Shown: piece by piece, positions 32,881 to 38,624 of the stretch
Layout: every line of letters starts with the position of its first letter
Position numbering within the stretch: the stretch's first letter is position 1
From: an uncultured bacterium
Lineage (GTDB): Bacteria > Planctomycetota > GCA-002687715
Length of the DNA stretch: 38,624 nt
Reading direction: 5' to 3'
Assembly: GCA_902826835.1 (NCBI GenBank)
Contig: CADEGH010000046.1
Location: forward strand, 1-38,624
The notes under the pieces: generated by a model
Database searches by the model: none
What the model was told of the DNA's origin: nothing
Seen by the model: the letters and a program-made list of their open reading frames with translations, nothing else
Program-made: the position numbers and the translations under genes

Positions 32881-34587
32881 ATGACCACCAACCAAACGAA
32901 CTCGATCTCGCGCCTGCTCGGACTCCTGGTCCTTGTCCTGACCTCCGGGTCCTCCGGTCAGATCGCACCCTTCGGACCGGTCGATATTGTCTCCAGAGAT
33001 CTCACGGACCAACCCGTAACGGGTGGTGTGAACGCATCATTATTCCCTCGATACTGCCATTCCAGCGGAAATGGCAACCGCATAGCATTCACCACAGACG
33101 TAGGGATTGATCCCAACGATATCAACGGGGCCTACGATATTTACCTTCGAGACGCCATACTGGACCAGACCTACCTGCTGAGCAAAGACGGGAGCGGCAA
33201 CGCACTTGGGGACATGATCAATCCCATACTCGCGCATGACGGTCAGTCTGCGACCTGGGAGGGGTTCTTGCCATCCGTAATTCCGCAACAATGGGTAGTC
33301 TTCTACTGCGACATCAGCAACCCCTCTCAGCCCATTTTCAATCCCATCACTTACAGATACGACGGAAGTCCTTTGCTCTCAGCTGTCTCCCTTGTTTCAG
33401 CGTCAAAGGACCTGAATCATGTTTTTGTTGTGACCGCCGACTTCCTGACCCCTCCGGGGCCAGCCGACTCCCAGAATCCTGGCACTCATCGTTCCTACAG
33501 AATATCCCCAAGTACCGTCGTAGCCGAACGTCTCATACCTGCTTGCCCTCCCTACGACAATTTTGTGACTGTCGGAGAAGCCTCTGGCGATGGACGATTC
33601 GTGAGTTTTCTCACGGCTTGCCCTGGACTGACCGCCAATGATCCGCAGGCCGGAACTCCCGACATCTTTGTCAAGGACTTTCTGACCGGAGCGATTTCGA
33701 GAGTCACCGAAGTAACAGGTAGTTCCGTACCTGCTCCCGGCGGGGGCGGTCCGCCGTTCAGGATGAGTAGCAATTCCGCTGCCCTCGTGTTTCGCGGCAA
33801 CTACCAAACCTACTTCGGCCCAACAGCTCCGCCTGGTACAGGGCTAATCTGGCGCAACCGGCTGACCGGGGAAACGAGAAGGGTCAATACCGGCCAGTTT
33901 TTGGACCAAACCTTGTGGTGCCAGCAGCTCTCTGCTGACGGGTCCCGAGCTCTGATTTCGGGTTTCGACCCGGTCGCGGATCGATATCTCACCGTGATCT
34001 CGGACCTGCGTGGTGGCCACTGGCAAGAAGTTTCGCGCGGAAATGACGGGGCGCCCCTGGGCCTCACCGGAGTTCCCTACCTGGATGCCGGGTTCTTTCC
34101 CAACCACTGGACTGAGGATGAACGATTCGTCATTGGAGTGATTCAGAGCGTTCCCCAGGACCATTCCGTCCAGCCACCGTACTTCGGGGAGACTCAGATC
34201 GCGAGGATCGATCTTGGGCCGGGGCGCAACCTCGGAGGCTTCGTGGCGGGCGCGTTCGGGGCGCCGGAGTTCCGGCTGGTACCGGGTCTTTTGTCTCCCG
34301 GAGTGGTGCAAATCGTCATGGAGAGGCTTCCACCATCGTCCCAGGTGCTGCTCGGACTCAGCTCGACGCTTTCGTCAACGCCATTTCTCGGCGGAACCGC
34401 CTGGATTTGGCCGCCGGAATCCGTGACCCCCTTCACCTCCGACAGCTCGGGCCTCGTCGTTTTTTCGACCGCCATTCCCCCCGCTCTCCCCCTCGGATTC
34501 CAACTCGTCGGCCAATTCGCCTCCCCCGATTCCACCGCCCCCTTCGGCGCCGTCCTCAGCAACGGCCTCCTCCTCCGCATCCAGTAG
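32881..34587 (+). CDS. B2: secreted PD40/TolB-like beta-propeller protein paired with A2
   Basis: A 568-residue exported protein, paralogue of B1 and B3. The signal peptide spans about 1-27 (ending SSGQ). Propeller-type repeats follow, for example GNRIAFTTDVGIDPND followed by YDIYLRDAILDQTYLLSKD, and LTANDPQAGTPDIFVKDFLTG, matching the PD40 pattern of a fact list with D-x-F-V-K/R-D. The last ~140 residues are the shared C-terminal module, and their DNA is identical to that of B3. The start at 32881 has GGAG inside the end of A2 and lies 2 bp after the A2 stop, so A2 and B2 are almost certainly one operon. B has no catalytic motif that I recognise. Confidence 0.75.
   Translation: MTTNQTNSISRLLGLLVLVLTSGSSGQIAPFGPVDIVSRDLTDQPVTGGVNASLFPRYCHSSGNGNRIAFTTDVGIDPNDINGAYDIYLRDAILDQTYLLSKDGSGNALGDMINPILAHDGQSATWEGFLPSVIPQQWVVFYCDISNPSQPIFNPITYRYDGSPLLSAVSLVSASKDLNHVFVVTADFLTPPGPADSQNPGTHRSYRISPSTVVAERLIPACPPYDNFVTVGEASGDGRFVSFLTACPGLTANDPQAGTPDIFVKDFLTGAISRVTEVTGSSVPAPGGGGPPFRMSSNSAALVFRGNYQTYFGPTAPPGTGLIWRNRLTGETRRVNTGQFLDQTLWCQQLSADGSRALISGFDPVADRYLTVISDLRGGHWQEVSRGNDGAPLGLTGVPYLDAGFFPNHWTEDERFVIGVIQSVPQDHSVQPPYFGETQIARIDLGPGRNLGGFVAGAFGAPEFRLVPGLLSPGVVQIVMERLPPSSQVLLGLSSTLSSTPFLGGTAWIWPPESVTPFTSDSSGLVVFSTAIPPALPLGFQLVGQFASPDSTAPFGAVLSNGLLLRIQ
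34156..34586 (+). repeat. 431-bp repeat, copy 1 (3' end of B2)
   Basis: Identical by eye to 36026-36456 at all 431 positions, starting after a single mismatch and ending within the stop codons (TAG here, TAA in B3). Confidence 0.85.
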
Positions 34588-34589
34588 GC

Positions 34590-34742
34590 GGAGTCAACTT
34601 CCGGCCATGGCAGACCTTCACCGTACCACGCACTCCCAACGCCACGGCGCCCACCTCCGAGTTGCGCGCCGCGAGTTCCATCTGGCTTGCTCCCCGTCAC
34701 GAGTGGGTAATCCGGGTGAATTTCACGGTTGCCGGAGCATGA
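34590..34742 (+). pseudogene. Remnant of a third A gene (A3) 3' end
   Basis: Between B2 and B3 a frame of 50 codons ends in WLAPRHEWVIRVNFTVAGA-stop, against WLAPHHEYVVLVNFTIAGA-stop at the end of A2. Only the last ~40 codons are recognisable as A. The segment keeps the GGAG that serves as the ribosome site of B3 and the same 2-bp gap to its start, so B3 once followed a full A3. Confidence 0.85.
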
Positions 34743-34744
34743 AC

Positions 34745-36457
34745 ATGACCAGAACAGCCAACCAAGCGAATTCGATTCCACGCCTGCTCGGTGCAATGAC
34801 CCTGGTCTTGTCTACTTGGTCCTTCGGTCAGATCGCACCCTTCGGACCCGTCGATATTGTTTCCAGGGATCTCGCGGACCAACCCGTGCCGGGTGGGGCG
34901 AACGCCTACTTGACCACGAAGTTCTGCAGCTCCAGTGCTGATGGAAACCGTATCGCATTCGTAACCGACGCTGCGATCGATCCGAACGACTTCAACACAA
35001 CGTACGACATCTACCTTCGCGACTTGATCTTGGACCAGACCTACCTGATCAGCAAGGATGCAGCCGGAAACGCGCTCGGAAACATGCTGAATCCTACCCT
35101 CTCGAGAGATGGTCAGTCGATGGTATGGGAAGGCCAGTTGCCATCGGCTACGCCGCCACAGTGGGTAGTTTTTTTCTGCGACATCAGTAACCCGAGTCAG
35201 CCCACGCTCGCTCCCATAACCTACCGGTACGACGGAACCCCGCTGCTTTCGTCCGTGCTTCTCAAATCTGCTTCCGAGGATTTGGCTTGGGTTTTTGTGG
35301 CAACAGCGGATTTCCTGACTCCCCCAACTCCGGGAGACTCACTCCTTGGAGGCACTGAGAGGTCGTACAGAATCTCTACGAGTACTATTATTCCAGATCG
35401 CCTGATACCACCATGTGGGCCCATTGACTACGACGTAATTGTTGGAGACGTATCGGCAGACGGACGCTTCGTCAGCTTTGTTACGGCATGCCAAGGGCTC
35501 ACTCCGAATGACCCCCAGATTGGGACTTCGGACGTGTTTGTCAAGGATTTCCTGACGAGCTCTATTTCTTTGGTAACTGAAGTGCCGACGACTGGTGGCG
35601 CAGTTCCCGGGTTCGCGAACCCTCCATTCAAGATGAGTCGTGACGCGACCACATTTGTCTTTCGTGGGAACTACCAAACCTACTTGGGCCCTGCCGCGCC
35701 GCCGGGCCTAGGGCTGATATGGCGCAATCGACTGACTGGCGAAACGAGGCGCGTGAACCCCGGGCATTTTTTTGATCCTACCCTCATTTGCCAACAGCTT
35801 TCTTCAGACGGGTCCAAGGCCATGCTCGTAGGCTATGACCTGGTTGAGAGTCGTTTCAAGACGGTCATCTCGGATCTCCGGGGAGGCTACTGGCAAGAAG
35901 TCTCGCGAGGCAACAACGGGGCACCGCTCGGTGTCGCCGGTGTTTCGTACTTCGACGTCGGCTTCTATCCCAACCACTGGACCGCGGATGAACGATTCAT
36001 CATCGGAGTGATTCAGAGCGTTCCGCAGGACCATTCCGTCCAGCCACCGTACTTCGGGGAGACTCAGATCGCGAGGATCGATCTTGGGCCGGGGCGCAAC
36101 CTCGGAGGCTTCGTGGCGGGCGCGTTCGGGGCGCCGGAGTTCCGGCTGGTACCGGGTCTTTTGTCTCCCGGAGTGGTGCAAATCGTCATGGAGAGGCTTC
36201 CACCATCGTCCCAGGTGCTGCTCGGACTCAGCTCGACGCTTTCGTCAACGCCATTTCTCGGCGGAACCGCCTGGATTTGGCCGCCGGAATCCGTGACCCC
36301 CTTCACCTCCGACAGCTCGGGCCTCGTCGTTTTTTCGACCGCCATTCCCCCCGCTCTCCCCCTCGGATTCCAACTCGTCGGCCAATTCGCCTCCCCCGAT
36401 TCCACCGCCCCCTTCGGCGCCGTCCTCAGCAACGGCCTCCTCCTCCGCATCCAGTAA
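34745..36457 (+). CDS. B3: secreted PD40/TolB-like beta-propeller protein without its own A gene
   Basis: A 570-residue exported protein closely related to B2. The signal peptide is about 1-29 (ending SFGQ). Propeller repeats include GNRIAFVTDAAIDPND, YDIYLRDLILDQTYLISKD and LTPNDPQIGTSDVFVKDFL. The C-terminal ~140 residues have DNA identical to B2, whereas the first 420 residues differ at roughly a third of positions. The start at 34745 aligns with the B2 start; the ATG two codons upstream (34739) and the longer frame from 34607 belong to the A3 remnant. No obvious promoter lies between B2 and B3, so B3 probably depends on A2-B2 transcription. Confidence 0.75.
   Translation: MTRTANQANSIPRLLGAMTLVLSTWSFGQIAPFGPVDIVSRDLADQPVPGGANAYLTTKFCSSSADGNRIAFVTDAAIDPNDFNTTYDIYLRDLILDQTYLISKDAAGNALGNMLNPTLSRDGQSMVWEGQLPSATPPQWVVFFCDISNPSQPTLAPITYRYDGTPLLSSVLLKSASEDLAWVFVATADFLTPPTPGDSLLGGTERSYRISTSTIIPDRLIPPCGPIDYDVIVGDVSADGRFVSFVTACQGLTPNDPQIGTSDVFVKDFLTSSISLVTEVPTTGGAVPGFANPPFKMSRDATTFVFRGNYQTYLGPAAPPGLGLIWRNRLTGETRRVNPGHFFDPTLICQQLSSDGSKAMLVGYDLVESRFKTVISDLRGGYWQEVSRGNNGAPLGVAGVSYFDVGFYPNHWTADERFIIGVIQSVPQDHSVQPPYFGETQIARIDLGPGRNLGGFVAGAFGAPEFRLVPGLLSPGVVQIVMERLPPSSQVLLGLSSTLSSTPFLGGTAWIWPPESVTPFTSDSSGLVVFSTAIPPALPLGFQLVGQFASPDSTAPFGAVLSNGLLLRIQ
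36026..36456 (+). repeat. 431-bp repeat, copy 2 (3' end of B3)
   Basis: Partner of 34156-34586; see that entry. The 5' edge is sharp: upstream of it the two genes diverge at once to much lower similarity. Confidence 0.85.
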
Positions 36458-36534
36458 GCCGACGCATAGGTTCCTCTAAGTCTCGACCCAATCCGTCTCC
36501 CCGGATGACTTCACTTCGAGCGCCGTCACACGGC

Positions 36535-38427
36535 TCAGTTGATGGTGAGCAGGACGGAGTTGGTGATGAGGACGGAGGTGAGGGAGGGGGCGAGGGAGGA
36601 GTCGATGGCGTAGGCCTGGAAGGCGAAGGTTTGGCCGCCGAGGACGGGGAAATTGGGGACGGTGAGCGACCAGGTGGGAGTGGGGGAACCGGTGGAGAGG
36701 CCGGGCAGCGGAGGGCCGAGCAGACCCAGGCCATCGAGGGCGATCAAGGACGGCAGGGGCGCGAGAATGCTGGTCTCGACAGTACCCATGGCGGTGACAA
36801 TCGGAGAGGCGGCCGGGAGATCCATCGCGATGGTGAGAGGAGAATTGGTTTGGGAGTGGGTGACTGAGAGCGAGAGCGTGCGCGTCGCGGGCTGCCAATC
36901 CGCTTCGAGGCCGCGCCACTGGGGATGGAAGAACACGGGACTGGCCCCGACCGCACTCGCTCGGATTTCCAGCGTGGGCGAAGGGGTGATCCCGGGAGTG
37001 AAGGCCGCGGCGGCCTCGCCCATGGCATCCGTCATCACGACGTTTGCGGCAAAACTGCCACTGCCACTCGTGACTGCAAACTCCACCGGATAACCGACGA
37101 GCGGCGATCCCTGGCCATCCTGATACCGCACCCGCAAAGCTTCGAGGGCGGGCGTACCGGCATTCACCGGTTGGAGATCCCCCGAAAAGAGGGTGAGGGT
37201 CGGAGACACGGAACGGATGCGGCGCACCGAGTTCGAAGGCCACCCCTCGAGGTAGTAGATCGCGCCGTCTCGGCCGAGCTCGGCGTCGAAGATTCCGGTG
37301 AAGCCGTTGGCCCAGTCGTTCATCGTGGGTTGCCCCGCCACCGGGGGCGCGAGGGTCCACGGCCCGCCGGTTGATTGGAATCGGCGCCACATTCCAACCT
37401 GGAGAATCGTGTAGAAGAAGTTGCCCTCGTAGGCGGGTCCAAAATTGAACGGCGCGCCCGGCTGATTGCGATAGAGGACGACCGGCACGATGACCGCCGC
37501 CGAAGGCGGCTCGAGCGAGCGGTCGTGCAGGATCGTGGGGGCAGTGAACGGAGGAAACTGGTTGGTGCAGCTCGCGTTATTGCCGGGCCCTTCCAGGATC
37601 GGCCAGCCGAAATTTTGGCCACCGCCGGTGGCAGTGAGATTGATCTCCTCGTAGACGGCACCCCCGACCTCGCCCACCCACAGATCGCCCGTCAGAGCAT
37701 CGACGGTAGTGCGCCACGGATTCCGCATTCCGCGGGCGTAGACGAGCCGAGCAAAATCACTCGGCCCGGTCCAGGGATTGTTCACGGGAACGAGTGCGGA
37801 CATCGGAGGCGGCCCGGCACCCTGAGTGGGCAGACTTGCCACCTCGAGTCGAATCACCTTGCCTAGGAAATTGTTGACACTCTGCACCAAACAACCGCCG
37901 GTGAAATCGTCGCCGATCGAGCAAGTCAAAGTCCCGTCGGGGAGGAAGCGCAAGCTCCCGCCATTGTGGATGGTGGTGGTGTCGTAGATGTCCACCAGGA
38001 TCGGATACTCCGCCCCGAGCGCAAGACTCGTGCTCGTCGGATTTGCCACCGCCCCGGTCACCTCGAAGCGCGAGATGCGCTTGCCCCGCGGCGTGCTGTA
38101 GGTCCAGTAGGCGTACAAGTAGGGGCGGGTCGGCCAGCCCGGATCCACCGCGACATCCTGGAGGCCCCAGTTGGCTCCGATGTACATGTTCGGGACGGTT
38201 CCGAGCGTCCCGACGCTGCCCTGGGCGATGACTTTGATGGTCCCTCCGCGGAGCGCGACGAAGATGCGCCCGTCGCTCGCGACCGAAATCCCGAGGGGTT
38301 CGGATCCCAAACTTCCCGCCACGATGTCGCGGGTGAAGCCCGCCGGCAGGGTCTGTCCAATGCTCGGGGTCGCAACGATCGCCCAAGCCAGGACGATCCC
38401 CATCACCAACTTCCGACTGGCATTCAT
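36535..38427 (-). CDS. Secreted PQQ-dependent sugar dehydrogenase-like protein with extra C-terminal domains
   Basis: A 630-residue exported protein, paralogue of the dehydrogenase-like gene at 12540. After the signal peptide (about 1-24) the six-bladed propeller of the glucose/sorbosone dehydrogenase family covers about 25-400, with the motifs SDGRIFVAL, WGLQDVAVDP, TTIHNGGSLRFLPDGTLTCSIGDD, LGKVIRLEV, ARGMRNPWRTTVD and GEVGGAVYEEIN. An Ig-like segment (about 405-500; GSPLVGYPVEFAV, ANVVMTDAMGEAAAAFTPG) and the C-terminal beta module common to secreted proteins in this window follow. Activity with sugars is expected from the family, but some active-site positions differ from the paralogue. 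It converges with B3, leaving 77 bp between them. No good ribosome site precedes the ATG at 38427. Confidence 0.82.
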   Translation of the reverse strand: MNASRKLVMGIVLAWAIVATPSIGQTLPAGFTRDIVAGSLGSEPLGISVASDGRIFVALRGGTIKVIAQGSVGTLGTVPNMYIGANWGLQDVAVDPGWPTRPYLYAYWTYSTPRGKRISRFEVTGAVANPTSTSLALGAEYPILVDIYDTTTIHNGGSLRFLPDGTLTCSIGDDFTGGCLVQSVNNFLGKVIRLEVASLPTQGAGPPPMSALVPVNNPWTGPSDFARLVYARGMRNPWRTTVDALTGDLWVGEVGGAVYEEINLTATGGGQNFGWPILEGPGNNASCTNQFPPFTAPTILHDRSLEPPSAAVIVPVVLYRNQPGAPFNFGPAYEGNFFYTILQVGMWRRFQSTGGPWTLAPPVAGQPTMNDWANGFTGIFDAELGRDGAIYYLEGWPSNSVRRIRSVSPTLTLFSGDLQPVNAGTPALEALRVRYQDGQGSPLVGYPVEFAVTSGSGSFAANVVMTDAMGEAAAAFTPGITPSPTLEIRASAVGASPVFFHPQWRGLEADWQPATRTLSLSVTHSQTNSPLTIAMDLPAASPIVTAMGTVETSILAPLPSLIALDGLGLLGPPLPGLSTGSPTPTWSLTVPNFPVLGGQTFAFQAYAIDSSLAPSLTSVLITNSVLLTIN

Positions 38428-38445
38428 GATGATTGTCTCTATGGA

Positions 38446-38462
38446 GGGAGCCTGACGCTCCC
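38446..38462. promoter_or_regulatory. 6-bp hairpin in the leader of the sugar dehydrogenase-like gene
   Basis: GGGAGC and GCTCCC pair perfectly around a 5-nt loop about 20-35 bp upstream of the ATG at 38427. It may be a leader stem. The remaining ~160 bp to the right edge hold nothing that I can identify. Confidence 0.25.
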
Positions 38463-38624
38463 GTTCGCTCGCATCATAGCCGATGTCCCTAGCAGCCCAT
38501 GAGGCGCTGGTCCCGCGGTGTTAACTCCGATCGATGCGCGCTGCCGCTTCGACCCTCCTCCGCCTGAGGGTGAGATACCTTAGAAAGTTGTGTTCTGTCC
38601 CTGGAAAAGAAAACGGCGTACCCT

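Noticed and set aside
34407..34589. Plus-strand frame starting inside B2 and running into the A3 remnant
   Set aside because: Only its last ~50 codons are A-like; the part within B2 is an out-of-frame shadow.

Overview
Positions 1 to about 1545 and the rest of the window look like two different genomes joined together. The first 1.4 kb carries minus-strand genes of proteobacterial type: the tail of an alpha/beta hydrolase, a complete SapC-family protein and the start of a DsbD-type protein. It ends in C-homopolymer-rich sequence at about 1380-1545, which I read as a probable assembly join. From about 1550 on, the window is one high-GC genome. Its many large secreted proteins with shared C-terminal modules, a YncE-like propeller carrying two haem c motifs, PQQ-type sugar dehydrogenase relatives and an octahaem cytochrome suggest an environmental planctomycete. 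That assignment is inference, because no rRNA or marker gene is present.

Layout. 1725-4923: a TrkH/KtrB-type K+ uptake channel, then a CPA2 K+/H+ antiporter with an RCK domain. 5077-6576: a secreted P-domain protein. 6784-10633: a respiratory cluster of hemerythrin, Rieske protein, cytochrome b and an octahaem HAO-like cytochrome c. 10667-12307 (minus): a secreted paralogue of the P-domain protein. 12540-17900: a tight operon of sugar dehydrogenase-like protein, alpha-L-fucosidase with PA14 domain, and two GNAT-like proteins. 18050-22357 (minus): a secreted gene pair A1-B1. 22772-24070: a YihY/BrkB membrane protein. 24251-30207: a propeller/dihaem cytochrome and an M14 carboxypeptidase. 30353-36457: a second A2-B2 pair, a remnant of a third A gene, and B3. 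36535-38427 (minus): a second sugar dehydrogenase-like protein.

The main discovery candidate is the A-B family. A is a secreted apiosidase-like (DUF5060/DUF4038-like) protein and B a secreted PD40-type beta-propeller; they are tightly linked and B is probably translationally coupled to A. Both A genes have a short 5' leader behind a TTGACA-N17 promoter and a long simple-sequence repeat inside the signal-peptide codons: (CT)12 in A1 and C13 in A2. As read, A2 is in frame (ON). A1 is out of frame (OFF) and stops right after the tract, although changing the tract by +1 or -2 units would restore a good signal peptide joined to the mature protein. This looks like slipped-strand phase variation of secreted enzymes, subject to checking for sequencing error.

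The region has been rearranged by duplication. Traces of the fucosidase PA14 end, the second GNAT end and the YihY end sit on the wrong sides of A1-B1, as expected if a fucosidase-GNAT-GNAT-YihY block was duplicated in tandem and each copy lost different genes. B2 and B3 share a 431-bp identical 3' end although their 5' two-thirds have diverged, which suggests gene conversion or an assembly artefact. No tRNA, rRNA, CRISPR array or transposase was recognised.
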